Made by a program: the position numbers and the translations under genes. This document shows, piece after piece, positions 16,018-25,079 of a stretch of DNA of 64,000 nucleotides; the stretch's first letter is position 1, and each line of letters starts with the position of its first letter. A model generated the notes under the pieces. It did not search any database and was not told where the DNA came from. It saw only the letters and a program-made list of their open reading frames with translations. The DNA is from JALNZF01 sp964447405 (GTDB lineage: Bacteria > Nitrospirota > UBA9217): contig CAYUSP010000004.1 of assembly GCA_964447405.1 (NCBI GenBank), positions 186,001 to 250,000 on the forward strand, written 5' to 3'.

Positions 16018-16313
16018 ACAACGGGGAATACCAGAAACCGCACAGTGGGGGAAGCCGGGTCTACGTTGTGGTCTGGGCCGCGCTGATCGCACTTACCGGC
16101 ATTACCATCGCGGTTGCTTCGGCCGGACCTCGTCTGGGAGCATTCAGCACACTGACAGCGCTCTCCATCGCGTCCGCGAAGGCCGGTCTGGTCTGCTGGT
16201 TCTTCATGCATCTCAAAAACGAAAAGCGCTTTTTCAAACTCTTGCTCCTCATGCCGATCGTTACGCTGGCAGTGATGATCGGCCTCACGTTCGTCGATAT
16301 CGGGTACCGGTGA
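16014..16313 (+). CDS. ctaF: Cytochrome c oxidase subunit IV (CoxD/CtaF-like)
   Basis: 99 residues with three membrane helices. The middle one ends in the family pattern KAGLVCWFFMHLKNEKR (about 57-73), typical of the prokaryotic cytochrome c oxidase subunit IV. Its ATG overlaps the previous stop and its stop is 4 bp before the subunit II start. Confidence 0.85.
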   Translation: MNNGEYQKPHSGGSRVYVVVWAALIALTGITIAVASAGPRLGAFSTLTALSIASAKAGLVCWFFMHLKNEKRFFKLLLLMPIVTLAVMIGLTFVDIGYR

Positions 16314-16317
16314 CAGT

Positions 16318-17235
16318 ATGACCATGGGCTGGCAACATCTCTGGGGTTCGGTGGATGCGGTATTCCTGTTCATCATGGGCATTTCCGTCGTTCTCCTGGT
16401 GGGCGTCACGGGCGTCATGATCTACTTTGTATTCCGGTTCAAGAGCACCCGGCATCCGGTGGCTGAGGAAATAAGGGAGAGTGTTACTCTGGAGATCACC
16501 TGGATCGTCGTTCCCACACTGCTTGTGCTCGCCATGTTTTTTGCCGGCTGGAAAGGTTTTCAGTATATGAGGACCGTGCCGGACAATGCCATGCTGGTAA
16601 AGGTCACAGCCGCAATGTGGGCATGGAGCTTTCAGTATGAGAATGGCAAGCGAAGCGGCATACTGTACGTGCCGGCCGGAAGGCCGGTCAAGCTCGTAAT
16701 CACCTCAACAGACGTCCTCCACAGCCTTTCCATTCCCGCGTTCCGGATCAAGGAGGATGCGGTTCCTGGCAGGGAAACCTATCTGTGGTTCATGCCGGAC
16801 GAAGCGGGGTCGTACGATCTCTTCTGCACGGAATACTGCGGCACTGGCCACTCGTCCATGCTCACGAAAGTTGAAGTAATGCCTGCGGACAAATTCGAAG
16901 CGTGGTACGCCACTGACGAGGGCGCTATCCGGAGCAAAGTTCCTGTTGACGGTGCAAAACTGTTCCGGGAAAAGGGTTGTGATGCATGCCATTCGCTTGA
17001 TGGGACCGCAAAGGTCGGCCCCACCTTGAAAGGACTATTCAACAGGCGTGAGTTTGTGATCACGAACGGCAAAGAGCGGGAGTTCGTCGTGAATGATGAC
17101 TATGTCCGTCGTTCCCTGACAGAGCCCCTGGCGGATATTGTCAAAGGTTTCCCGCCGATCATGCCGTCGCAGAAGGGCCTCATGACGGATCAGGAGATCG
17201 ATGCTGTCGTTGAGTATCTGAAGCAGCAGAAGTGA
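16318..17235 (+). CDS. ctaC: Cytochrome c oxidase subunit II with fused cytochrome c
   Basis: 305 residues. Two N-terminal membrane helices (about 15-40 and 58-80) anchor a periplasmic CuA cupredoxin domain: His in DVLHSLSIPAF (about 139) and CTEYCGTGHSSM (about 170-181) supply the CuA ligands. A C-terminal class I cytochrome c follows, with CDACH (about 221-225) and an axial Met in PPIMPSQ. This is the caa3-type layout, in which the fused haem accepts electrons directly. It lacks an obvious cleaved signal peptide, as usual for some bacterial subunit II proteins. Confidence 0.95.
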   Translation: MTMGWQHLWGSVDAVFLFIMGISVVLLVGVTGVMIYFVFRFKSTRHPVAEEIRESVTLEITWIVVPTLLVLAMFFAGWKGFQYMRTVPDNAMLVKVTAAMWAWSFQYENGKRSGILYVPAGRPVKLVITSTDVLHSLSIPAFRIKEDAVPGRETYLWFMPDEAGSYDLFCTEYCGTGHSSMLTKVEVMPADKFEAWYATDEGAIRSKVPVDGAKLFREKGCDACHSLDGTAKVGPTLKGLFNRREFVITNGKEREFVVNDDYVRRSLTEPLADIVKGFPPIMPSQKGLMTDQEIDAVVEYLKQQK

Positions 17236-17324
17236 CGCTCTCCCTGGAGCTTTCAGGTGAATGTTTCAGTGTTATGCCTAAAAACTATTTAAGTCGTTTA
17301 GCGTGAACGCTGTACTTTGAACTA

Positions 17325-18182
17325 ATGATTCGATCCTATCTCAAACTCTGCCGTATCAACATTGCCGCCTTCGCCGCCTTTGCCACGACTACCGGTTATT
17401 TCCTCGGTCCCTGGCAGAGCGCAGCTGGCGCAGCAACCCCTGCAGCCGCCGTCTTCCTGCTGGTTTGCGGAGCCTCCGCATTGAATCAATGCCAGGAATG
17501 GGACCTCGATGCGAAGATGGACCGGACCCGGACACGGCCGATACCTTCCAACGAAATCTCCGTTCTCCGGGGAGTCATCACGGCAATGGCGCTGCTTGTT
17601 CCCGGGTTTCTTCTCCTATACTCGTCAGGAGCCTCGCCCCTGCTGCTCGGCCTGTTTTCGCTCCTCTGGTATAATGGCGTCTATACCCGCCTCAAGAAGT
17701 TCACAGCCTTCGCATCCATCCCGGGCGCTGCCTCGGGCATGATACCCCCGGCCATCGGCTGGGCCTCAACCAACGGATCGCTCATCGATGCCCGGCTCGC
17801 GGTGATTTGTTTTATATTCTTTCTGTGGCAGGTGCCGCACTTCTGGCTGCTGCACCTGCGGCATCCGGAAGATTACGCGCGCGCGGGCCTGCCGTCGCTC
17901 ACCCGTCATATGCATTTCCACCAACTTGCCCGGCTGATCTTTGTCTGGCTTGCTGCAGCGAGCGTTGCCTGCCTGCTTCTGCCGCTCTATGGTCCGGCGC
18001 GTTCGCTCCCTGTCTATTGTTCGCTGGTCACGCTGTCGCTCTGGCTGCTCTGGCAGGCGCGCAGTCTGGTGGCATCAGGACGCGAACAGCGGACCACCTC
18101 GCTGTTCGGAAGCGTAAACGCCTATCTCCTTATCGTCATGTCCATCCTGACCATGGAAAGCATTTTCCTGCACAAGCCATGA
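17325..18182 (+). CDS. ctaB: Protoheme IX farnesyltransferase (haem O synthase)
   Basis: 285 residues, UbiA-type prenyltransferase with about eight membrane helices. The first Asp-rich motif NQCQEWDLDAKMDRTRTRPI (about 50-69) is diagnostic for CtaB/CyoE. The second cytosolic loop contains YTRLKKFTAFASIPGA. It makes haem O from haem B and farnesyl diphosphate for the oxidase encoded upstream. No CtaA (haem A synthase) is seen in the window. The stop overlaps the next start (ATGA). Confidence 0.93.
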   Translation: MIRSYLKLCRINIAAFAAFATTTGYFLGPWQSAAGAATPAAAVFLLVCGASALNQCQEWDLDAKMDRTRTRPIPSNEISVLRGVITAMALLVPGFLLLYSSGASPLLLGLFSLLWYNGVYTRLKKFTAFASIPGAASGMIPPAIGWASTNGSLIDARLAVICFIFFLWQVPHFWLLHLRHPEDYARAGLPSLTRHMHFHQLARLIFVWLAAASVACLLLPLYGPARSLPVYCSLVTLSLWLLWQARSLVASGREQRTTSLFGSVNAYLLIVMSILTMESIFLHKP

Positions 18183-18607
18183 ATCGCGACCCAGCCAGTT
18201 CTGCATATAAGCTGATGCAGCTTCTGATTGAATCCTCCCCGCTTATCGAGGAGTATACCCGCGACATTTGCCCCGGATGCAAGGATGTCTGCTGCAGGCA
18301 GCAACATGGACTCTACAGGGGAGGGGACCTGCTTTTTCTCAATGCCCTGGAAGTGGCAATACCTGTGCGTGACAGCACAATGCCGGGGGAAGGGCCATGC
18401 GAAAGCATGGGTCCGCAGGGTTGTCTCCTGCCGCGTTGGATGAGGCCGTTGAAATGTACGTTGTATTTTTGCGAACCGCTTCTTGCAGAGTTTGCGAAGC
18501 GCCCGCCGAGAAGATCACGGCAACTATCAGCGTTGCTCCAGGAAATGGTCGAGATCCGGCGGGAGATGGATGAGGAGGAGACGCGGCTACCTAAACAGAG
18601 TAATTAA
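18179..18607 (+). CDS. Cys-cluster protein coupled to ctaB
   Basis: 142 residues, starting at an ATG that overlaps the ctaB stop by 4 bp. The pattern CPGCKDVCCRQ (about 33-43), then a Cys pair (CESMGPQGC, about 76-84) and later CTLYFC (about 95-100) recalls the YkgJ-type zinc- or iron-binding cysteine-cluster proteins, but I cannot place it with certainty. There is no signal peptide or membrane helix. Translational coupling to haem O synthase suggests a role near haem or oxidase biogenesis, by context only. Confidence 0.65.
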   Translation: MNRDPASSAYKLMQLLIESSPLIEEYTRDICPGCKDVCCRQQHGLYRGGDLLFLNALEVAIPVRDSTMPGEGPCESMGPQGCLLPRWMRPLKCTLYFCEPLLAEFAKRPPRRSRQLSALLQEMVEIRREMDEEETRLPKQSN

Positions 18608-18739
18608 CCACGGATGAACACGGTAAAATCAACAGATATTAATTAACAATGAATGCAAAAGTGAGAAACACTCATTGGCGGATGATCTCGTTCATAGCAA
18701 ATCACGAATTTAGGTTTACAACCGTGTTCATCCGTGGTT
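18606..18739. repeat. Long inverted repeat, CCACGGATGAACACGG family
   Basis: AACCACGGATGAACACGGT (18606-18624) and its exact reverse complement (18721-18739) flank a 96-bp centre. The perfect 19-bp arms form a large hairpin between the convergent ctaB and cytochrome c operons; no gene lies in it. Confidence 0.8.
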
Positions 18740-18764
18740 CAAACGAGCGTCTGCGGATTTACCG

Positions 18765-19085
18765 TCACTGATGACAACGCTCGCAGGTCGCCCTCACCGT
18801 GAACGCTCGTTTCCCGTTGTGGCATGCTCCGCAGGACTGGCCTTTGATCATTTCCGCCATATACGATTTTTGGTGTCCCCCCACGGTCGTATAAAGATGA
18901 TTGTGGCAATCTTTGCATTTCAGCGCCGCCCTGCCAACATGCGCATCGTGGCTGAAGACTACCCCTGCGGCTCCATCCGGACGAAACGTGATGTCGCCTC
19001 CTCCGATCTTGCCCCAACTTGCTATAGGCATCAGCAGGGCTGCAATGATGCTCGCTGCACAGAGTAATTTCCTGTCACAATTCAT
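18765..19085 (-). CDS. Periplasmic trihaem cytochrome c (c3/c7-like)
   Basis: 106 residues with a signal peptide (cleavage about residue 25) and three haem c sites: CKDCH (about 57-61), CGACH (about 84-88) and CERCH at the end. Distal histidines occur in FSHDAHVG and GGHQK. The layout fits the small periplasmic c7-type cytochromes of iron- and sulfur-metabolising bacteria, which shuttle electrons. GGAGG lies 9 nt upstream. The gene follows the haem-sensor kinase by 30 bp in the same operon. Confidence 0.88.
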   Translation of the reverse strand: MNCDRKLLCAASIIAALLMPIASWGKIGGGDITFRPDGAAGVVFSHDAHVGRAALKCKDCHNHLYTTVGGHQKSYMAEMIKGQSCGACHNGKRAFTVRATCERCHQ

Positions 19086-19115
19086 TCTTTGGTTCCTCCT
19101 GCGTATGCGCTGGTA

Positions 19116-21368
19116 TCAGCTGTTGAGTACGGTCCGGATCTTTTTAAGTAGCTCTCCGGGAGATACGGGTTTGGGGATGAACTCCATCCCCTCGCCGACC
19201 AGCCCCCGCTTATTCACGATATCCGCGGTGTAACCGCTCATAAACAGCGCTTTCACTCCAGGCATCAGTTTCCTCGCTTCATCATAGACCTGCTTGCCAT
19301 TCATCTTCGGCATGATGACATCAAGCAACAGCAGTTGGATTCGCTCATGATGCAGCCTGATTTTTTCCAGCGCATCTTCGCCGTCCACGGCCTCAATGAC
19401 CTTGTAGCCGAATTCCTCCAGAATGGACCGGGCGAGCATGCGGAGTGATTCGTCATCTTCCGCCAGCAGCACGGTTTCGGAACCACGCTCAAGGGATACC
19501 GCCTGCGGAGCCTTTGCCTTCTCTGCTGCAACACGCGCAATCGGCAGGTACAGTTTGAATGTTGTGCCCACACCCGGCTCGGAATAGACATTGATGTAGC
19601 CCTCGTGCTGCTTCATGATCCCATACGCCATGGAAAGGCCAAGGCCCGTGCCGCGGCCCACCTCCTTGGTCGTAAAAAACGGCTCAAATATGCGTGACGC
19701 GGTATGCTGATCCATGCCCATGCCGGTGTCAGTCATCGCGATCATGGCGTAGAGACCCTTCTTGCCGTAGGCATGCGCCGCGATAAAGCGCTCATCGAGA
19801 ACAAACGTGCTGGTTTCGATGGTCAGGGTCCCGCTGTTCGACATGGAATCGCGCGCATTGGTCGCAAGATTCATCAGAATCTGCTCGATCTGTCCGCTGT
19901 CCGCGACAACGATGAGTTCGCCTTCTTCAGTCTTCGTAACGAGAGTGATGTCCTCGCCGATCAGGCGCCGCAGAAGCCCCTCGATCCGCTGTATAATGCT
20001 GTTCAGGTTGACCGGCCGCGGATTGGAGACCTGCTTTCTGCTGAACGCAAGCAAATGCTGTGTGAGTGCGGCGCCGCGCTGTGCCGAGGCGATGATCTCC
20101 TCTGCATTATGCCGCAGAGGTTCTTCGGATTTCATCTTCATAAGCAGCAGGCTGCTATAGCCGATGATCGCCGTCAGGATGTTATTGAAGTCATGAGCCA
20201 CGCCGCCGGCAAGGCGGCCGACCGCTTCCATCTTCTGCGCGTGGCGGAGCTGATCTTCAAGCTTCATTCGCTTCGTTACATCGCTCGCGATGACAAGCTC
20301 CGCGCGCCGCCCCTCGAACAGGAGGCTATGCGTGGTGATCTCAACAAAGATCAGCGTTCCGTCCTTCTTCAGATGCCGCCAAATCCCGGCATGATCAATC
20401 CCATCAGAAACTTCCGCCACCTTCTGCATGAGTTTCTCGACATCCTCGGGCGGACGGATGTCCTTTATGGTCATGGAGAGAAACTCCTGCCGGGAAAAAC
20501 CGTACTGTTGGACAGCGGCATCGTTTATCATGAGAAATCTGAGGGTCTCGCTATCGTAGACCCACATAGGATTCGGATGGTTCTGGAACAGGAGGCGGTA
20601 CTTTTCCTCGCTTTCTGATATTGCCAGCTGCTTAGTCTGCAGCGACCGGGTGGAAATGGCAATGCCGACGGCCCCGATGATCCAGAGCAGGAAATGCGTG
20701 CCCGCCACCCCGGTCTTTTCCCGTTTTTCGGCCGCGAGGTACGGCGCAAGCGGAATGGAAATGCCGAGCCCTCCCCTGATATCGCCAACCTTGTATCCCT
20801 GATGGCCATGGCATTTGAGGCAGCCTTCCTCGGTCTTGAACGGTTTGAGAAGCCGCATATAAGGCTGCCCCTGGATCACGGCGCGCACGCTGACCTCTGT
20901 CTGGCCCCGCTCAAAAGCGCGCAGGCCCTGCTCCTCCCACGCATCGGGTTTGTTGGCTGGATGAATGTACTTGAGGCTCGTGAGGTGGTTCAGGAACGGC
21001 AAGGTGGATTGCTTCGCAAGCAGTTCGAATACCTGCCGCGTCATCCATGCCGGATTGACGAGGGTAAGCGCCCTGCCGTCGTTGGTCGTAACATCGCGAA
21101 GGGGCGTCTGGAGATAGGGATTGGGCTGCAGCGCTTCGGTTACGGGCACATACACCCCGCCGTGCAAAGCTGACCATCGGCGATAGACAAGGTTCAGTTC
21201 ATACAACGTCCGCGCCTCAATGCGCGCCTTTTCCTCACTGTTTTCCCGGGCAAGGTGATAATTCCAGGCAACGGATACGATGATCACCATTGACCAGGCG
21301 ACAAGAAACGACAACCCATGGCCTTGCATGGCGAATCCTAACCATCGACGAAGGGGGGACTTGTTCAT
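19116..21368 (-). CDS. Haem-binding hybrid sensor histidine kinase
   Basis: 750 residues. Order: membrane helix (about 17-36); periplasmic Tll0287/DUF3365-like domain (about 40-210) with a c-type haem site CLKCH (183-187); second membrane helix (about 222-240); PAS domain (about 252-368); HisKA with phospho-acceptor His392 in AGGVAHDFNNIL; HATPase with NARDSM and GTGLGLS motifs; C-terminal receiver domain with phospho-Asp in LLLLDVIMPKMNG. It probably senses redox state or a gas through haem. With both kinase and receiver in one chain it needs a separate output regulator, not seen here. The start has AGGTGAG upstream. Confidence 0.92.
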   Translation of the reverse strand: MNKSPLRRWLGFAMQGHGLSFLVAWSMVIIVSVAWNYHLARENSEEKARIEARTLYELNLVYRRWSALHGGVYVPVTEALQPNPYLQTPLRDVTTNDGRALTLVNPAWMTRQVFELLAKQSTLPFLNHLTSLKYIHPANKPDAWEEQGLRAFERGQTEVSVRAVIQGQPYMRLLKPFKTEEGCLKCHGHQGYKVGDIRGGLGISIPLAPYLAAEKREKTGVAGTHFLLWIIGAVGIAISTRSLQTKQLAISESEEKYRLLFQNHPNPMWVYDSETLRFLMINDAAVQQYGFSRQEFLSMTIKDIRPPEDVEKLMQKVAEVSDGIDHAGIWRHLKKDGTLIFVEITTHSLLFEGRRAELVIASDVTKRMKLEDQLRHAQKMEAVGRLAGGVAHDFNNILTAIIGYSSLLLMKMKSEEPLRHNAEEIIASAQRGAALTQHLLAFSRKQVSNPRPVNLNSIIQRIEGLLRRLIGEDITLVTKTEEGELIVVADSGQIEQILMNLATNARDSMSNSGTLTIETSTFVLDERFIAAHAYGKKGLYAMIAMTDTGMGMDQHTASRIFEPFFTTKEVGRGTGLGLSMAYGIMKQHEGYINVYSEPGVGTTFKLYLPIARVAAEKAKAPQAVSLERGSETVLLAEDDESLRMLARSILEEFGYKVIEAVDGEDALEKIRLHHERIQLLLLDVIMPKMNGKQVYDEARKLMPGVKALFMSGYTADIVNKRGLVGEGMEFIPKPVSPGELLKKIRTVLNS

Positions 21369-21540
21369 GAAGACTCACCTGAGTATCACATAATTATCGC
21401 GGGAACACACCCGAGGTGTGGTTTCAAACGTGTTGAGGCGATCCTGATGTCGATTCCCCTTTCATTATAGCAGATATTTTACCCGTGAATATGAATCGCG
21501 CGGTCTTGACAGCGCGGAAAGATTGGCTTAAGCTGTAGAT

Positions 21541-22020
21541 ATGATACACTCCTTGCCAGCGCTCAATACCGTGAAATACGTCCTTGTATGCGGGATGCTC
21601 ATTCTGACGTTTGCCTCCGGTGCGATTGCCGGCGAAATCCGCGAACTGGAGCTGAATGATGGCAGCATCGTGACCGGAGAGGTCGTATCCCTCAACAATG
21701 GCCTGTACACGGTCAAATCCGGCAGCCTCGGCACCCTCCATATCGAGGAGTCAAAGGTACGAACAATCAGGCAAAAACAGGCTTCCCAAAATCCACCGGT
21801 TGGAACGGACCGCATCCGGGAGCGTATGATGAGCAACAACGAGGTCATGGAACTGATCGGGACTCTGCAGGACGATGCCGCGTTCAAGGCGATATTGGAG
21901 GACCCTGAGCTCATGAAGGCGGTCAACGCTGGCGATGTTGCCAGGCTCATGGCTGACCCACGCTTCATGAAGCTCCTGAATCACTCCACGGTACAGAACA
22001 TTCAGAAGAAGATCAACTGA
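21541..22020 (+). CDS. Secreted hypothetical protein
   Basis: 159 residues with a signal peptide ending near ASGAIA (about residue 31). A beta-rich N-terminal stretch follows (about 32-75), including LNDGSIVTGEVVSLNNG, then a helical C-terminal part with the repeated words AILEDPELMKAV and LMADPRFMKLLN. The latter resembles STI1/DP-type helical motifs, without firm assignment. TTGACA (21506-21511) and TAAGCT (21529-21534), 17 bp apart, form a likely promoter. Function unknown; probably periplasmic. Confidence 0.7.
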   Translation: MIHSLPALNTVKYVLVCGMLILTFASGAIAGEIRELELNDGSIVTGEVVSLNNGLYTVKSGSLGTLHIEESKVRTIRQKQASQNPPVGTDRIRERMMSNNEVMELIGTLQDDAAFKAILEDPELMKAVNAGDVARLMADPRFMKLLNHSTVQNIQKKIN

Positions 22021-22092
22021 CAGGAAGCATTACACGCAGGATGCCCCGAGACCGCACCTCTCTCCGCAGCTTATTGAATTCATATTGACATA

Positions 22093-22121
22093 TTGACATC
22101 CCTGGACATTACAGGTACTAT
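22093..22121 (+). promoter_or_regulatory. purM promoter
   Basis: TTGACA (22093-22098), 17-bp spacer, TACTAT (22116-22121), about 27 nt before the purM start. Confidence 0.65.
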
Positions 22122-22148
22122 CGTCAAAATTTTTCTGAAGGGAGCGGT

Positions 22149-23180
22149 ATGGCCATAACTTATAAGGAAGCCGGTGTCGATATCGATGCCGGCGAGCTTT
22201 TTGTCGAAAAGATAAAACCCTTTGTAAAGTCCACATTCAGGCCGGAGGTCATGTCGCACATCGGAGGCTTTGGCGGCCTGTTCGCGCTCAAAAAGTACAA
22301 AGACCCTGTACTGGTGTCCGGCACTGACGGCGTGGGGACAAAGCTCAAGATCGCCTTCCTGATGAACAAACACGATACCATAGGGATCGATCTTGTGGCC
22401 ATGTGCGTGAACGATATCATTGTCCAAGGCGCGGAACCGCTGTTCTTCCTCGATTATTTCGCCACCGGCAAACTCAAGCCGGAAGCACACGCGAATATCG
22501 TAAAGGGAATCGCGGACGGATGCAAGCAGTCCGGATGCGCACTCATTGGCGGAGAAACAGCGGAAATGCCGTCCTTCTACGGAGAGGATGAATACGACTT
22601 GGCAGGCTTTGCCGTGGGTGTGGTCGAGAAAAAGAAGATCATCGACGGATCGAAGATCAAACCCGGCAGTGCGCTCATCGGCCTGGCATCGTCCGGGCTT
22701 CACAGCAATGGCTTTTCTTTGGTGCGCAAGGCACTGCTGGAGAGCGCTGGATACGGCGTGGACGACGTCCTGACCGAACTCGGGCAATCGACACTCGGTC
22801 AGGTTCTCCTGACGCCCACCCGCATTTATGCGAAGACGGTGATGAACCTGCGTAAAGACCATGACATACTCGGCATGGCGCACATCACCGGAGGCGGCAT
22901 TACCGAGAACGTTCCGCGCATGCTCCCAAAAGGGACTCAGGCCGTTATCCGCAAAGGCACCTGGGAGATACCGCCCGTCTTCACGCTGATAAAAAAGAAA
23001 GCCGGCATCGATGATGCCGAAATGTACCGGGATTTCAACATGGGCTTGGGCATGATCCTCGCCGTGCCGGCAAAACAGGCGGACGCGCTCATGAAAAAGG
23101 CGCGTATGCTCGGTGACAAGGCATTTTTAATCGGTGAGATCGCAAAGGGGAAACAGGTCGTGAAGTACGTGGAAAGATAG
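22149..23180 (+). CDS. purM: Phosphoribosylformylglycinamidine cyclo-ligase (AIR synthase)
   Basis: 343 residues, full length for PurM, which converts FGAM to aminoimidazole ribonucleotide with ATP in purine synthesis. Recognisable segments are SHIGGFGGLFAL, VSGTDGVGTKLKIA (nucleotide binding), GIDLVAMCVNDI, LIGGETAEMPSFY and HITGGGITENVPRML. GGGAGCGGT precedes the ATG. It belongs to the same superfamily as SelD but lacks the SelD N-terminal active-site Cys/Sec segment, so it is not selenophosphate synthetase. purN follows 112 bp downstream. Confidence 0.97.
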   Translation: MAITYKEAGVDIDAGELFVEKIKPFVKSTFRPEVMSHIGGFGGLFALKKYKDPVLVSGTDGVGTKLKIAFLMNKHDTIGIDLVAMCVNDIIVQGAEPLFFLDYFATGKLKPEAHANIVKGIADGCKQSGCALIGGETAEMPSFYGEDEYDLAGFAVGVVEKKKIIDGSKIKPGSALIGLASSGLHSNGFSLVRKALLESAGYGVDDVLTELGQSTLGQVLLTPTRIYAKTVMNLRKDHDILGMAHITGGGITENVPRMLPKGTQAVIRKGTWEIPPVFTLIKKKAGIDDAEMYRDFNMGLGMILAVPAKQADALMKKARMLGDKAFLIGEIAKGKQVVKYVER

Positions 23181-23280
23181 GGTCAAGGGGCAAGGGTCAC
23201 GTAGCAAGGGTCATGGTGAGAATTGGTTTTTTTATCGCCCCATGCTACTTGCTCCATGCTACCTGCTACATGCCCTTCAA
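23181..23280. repeat. Degenerate inverted repeat, GTAGCAAG/CATGG family
   Basis: A left arm of AAGGGGCAAGGGTCACGTAGC words and a right arm of CATGCTACTTGCTCCATGCT words are roughly reverse complements around a T-rich centre (near 23228). This is a third word family of the intergenic repeats in this window, placed between purM and purN. Confidence 0.5.
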
Positions 23281-23292
23281 ACGGTAACATTC

Positions 23293-23943
23293 ATGAAAAA
23301 AACAAAACTCGGCATCCTCGTCTCCGGACGGGGTTCGAACCTCCAGGCCATCATCGACAACATTGAAAAGGGCCTAATCACGGCTGAGGTTGCCGTGGTG
23401 ATCAGCGATCAGCCCGATGCATACTCCCTGGAGCGCGCGCGCAAGCACAATATCCCGGCAGTCCATATAAGCACCAAGGGGTACCAGGGCAAGCGGGACG
23501 CGTATGACGCGCTACTTGTACAAGAACTGCAGAAGCATGGTGTCGAACTTGTCTGCCTTGCCGGTTTCATGCGCATCATCACACCGACGCTCATCAGGGC
23601 CTTTCCGAACCGGATCATGAATATCCACCCTGCCCTGCTCCCCTCGTTCCCCGGCCTGCACGTGCAGAAAGCGGCACTCGAACACGGGGTGAAGTTCTCG
23701 GGCTGCACCGTGCATTTCGTTGATGAGGGCATGGACACCGGGCCCATCATCATCCAGGCCGTGGTTCCTGTCCTGGATACGGATACCGAAGACAGCCTTG
23801 CCGCGCGCATCCTGAAGCAGGAGCATACTATCTATTCCCGCGCTATCCAGCTGTACACTGAAGGCAGATTGAAGATCGTGGGTCGGAAAATACTGGCAGT
23901 TATCGAAGAACAGGGCGCTGATCGGTCCCTGATAAATCCCTGA
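23293..23943 (+). CDS. purN: Phosphoribosylglycinamide formyltransferase
   Basis: 216 residues from the ATG at 23293, giving the standard start KLGILVSGRGSNLQAIID (phosphate-binding GRGSN, about 12-16). The formyl-folate/catalytic segment NIHPALLPSFPGLH carries the active-site Asn and His, and HFVDEGMDTGPII carries the Asp. It transfers the formyl group from 10-formyl-THF to GAR. The in-frame region upstream of 23293 belongs to an intergenic repeat and is unlikely to be translated. Confidence 0.96.
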   Translation: MKKTKLGILVSGRGSNLQAIIDNIEKGLITAEVAVVISDQPDAYSLERARKHNIPAVHISTKGYQGKRDAYDALLVQELQKHGVELVCLAGFMRIITPTLIRAFPNRIMNIHPALLPSFPGLHVQKAALEHGVKFSGCTVHFVDEGMDTGPIIIQAVVPVLDTDTEDSLAARILKQEHTIYSRAIQLYTEGRLKIVGRKILAVIEEQGADRSLINP

Positions 23944-23986
23944 AACAAAGCCGTTGTACCTGATGCTCAGTTCACCAGGAGTTCGC

Positions 23987-24886
23987 CTACTGCATCAAAT
24001 TAAGAATTGACCGCATGTTCATCAAGGCGAGAAATTCGTCCACCCGTGACGGGTCGCCGGAAATCAGCAGCATGATCGTCTGTACCTTTGGGACATAGCG
24101 GTAATCCTGCATCTTTGCAACGAATCGGTCATGCGACACCTCCCTCCAGTTGCCATACAGGAGAAAGGTCTGCGGTTCCTTCCATCCCCGGTCCCCTTCG
24201 CGCTCACCCTCCTTGCGGAGAGTGAAAGCTGCCCGCTGTCCCCGGAAACCCTTACCCGAAGGGAACTCCGCCGCTTCCTCGTTCAGCAATACACGGATGG
24301 TGATCGAGGCATCCTTGACCAGGAACGGTTCCGTATCGATCATTACCTTCTTGGCGATTTCCTGGGTGACCGCTTCCTGTTGCCGTCTGATTTCATCGAG
24401 CGAAGTGGACAGTTTATGCGACTCTGTTTTATTCCCGCTTTTCTTTGCTTTCTGCAGGGCCGTCTCGTTATCTGATCGTTTTTTCTCAAGAACACTCAAA
24501 CGGTCACCAGCTTCCTCCTGATGCTTTTTCCTGCTGATTTCATAAGCGGCATCAAGCTTGGCCATCTCGGCAGCAATGTCCGCGGTGCGCTTGTAGGTGA
24601 TTATGTAGCTGTTTTGCCGCGAACCTGGTCCGGACATGGTCGAGGCTGTAAGCTGGGATTCTATCGAAGCCTCACTTTCAACGATCCAGCCCTTGGGTGC
24701 GGGAGGCATAGCCTTTTTAATGATTCTCAACGCAGGTTCAATGACCTTCACATAGAATGTCATTTCGTCCTTTGACAAAGCTGGCAATATTTCCTCAGCC
24801 ATTGCTGGCGTCTGCAACCCTGAAAAAGCCAGTGTAATGGCGATACAGAAAATAAACAGGTGCATATCGATACGCATCATCCTCAC
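23987..24886 (-). CDS. Secreted coiled-coil hypothetical protein
   Basis: 299 residues from a GTG start with AAGGAAG nine bases upstream; alternative ATGs lie within the next four codons. A signal peptide is present (hydrophobic 10-24, cleavage near PAMA). Residues about 105-190 form a charged coiled coil rich in Lys, Glu and Arg. The flanks appear beta-rich, and the C-terminus (FVAKMQDYRYVPKVQTIMLLISG) looks globular. No family recognised; probably periplasmic. It is convergent with purN and divergent from the small lipoprotein gene. Confidence 0.7.
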   Translation of the reverse strand: MRMMRIDMHLFIFCIAITLAFSGLQTPAMAEEILPALSKDEMTFYVKVIEPALRIIKKAMPPAPKGWIVESEASIESQLTASTMSGPGSRQNSYIITYKRTADIAAEMAKLDAAYEISRKKHQEEAGDRLSVLEKKRSDNETALQKAKKSGNKTESHKLSTSLDEIRRQQEAVTQEIAKKVMIDTEPFLVKDASITIRVLLNEEAAEFPSGKGFRGQRAAFTLRKEGEREGDRGWKEPQTFLLYGNWREVSHDRFVAKMQDYRYVPKVQTIMLLISGDPSRVDEFLALMNMRSILNLMQ

Positions 24887-25015
24887 AAGACAATTCTTCC
24901 TTTTTTTTACAGCTCGCTATCTTTTTTTATGACCGAGCATGGAAGTACCAAGGGGAAATGTACAATACAATGCCAAATAAGGCAAGAATTTATGCGGAGG
25001 GTTTACGCTTTGGCA

Positions 25016-25044
25016 TTGATATTCTGTATGAATATCTGTAAAAT
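25016..25044 (+). promoter_or_regulatory. Promoter of 39-aa lipoprotein
   Basis: TTGATA (25016-25021), 17-bp spacer, TAAAAT (25039-25044), about 35 nt before the ATG at 25080. Confidence 0.6.
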
Positions 25045-25079
25045 TACTACTACAAAAAATTCCCACCAAGGAGGTCCGT

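Noticed and set aside
22149..23180. Possible selenophosphate synthetase (SelD), which would support the selenoprotein
   Set aside because: Motifs and length are those of PurM, and purN follows; the SelD N-terminal Cys/Sec segment is missing.
24900..25010. Possible riboswitch upstream of the 39-aa lipoprotein
   Set aside because: Only AT-rich sequence with a weak TGCCAAA/TTTGGCA inverted pair; no known aptamer pattern matched.
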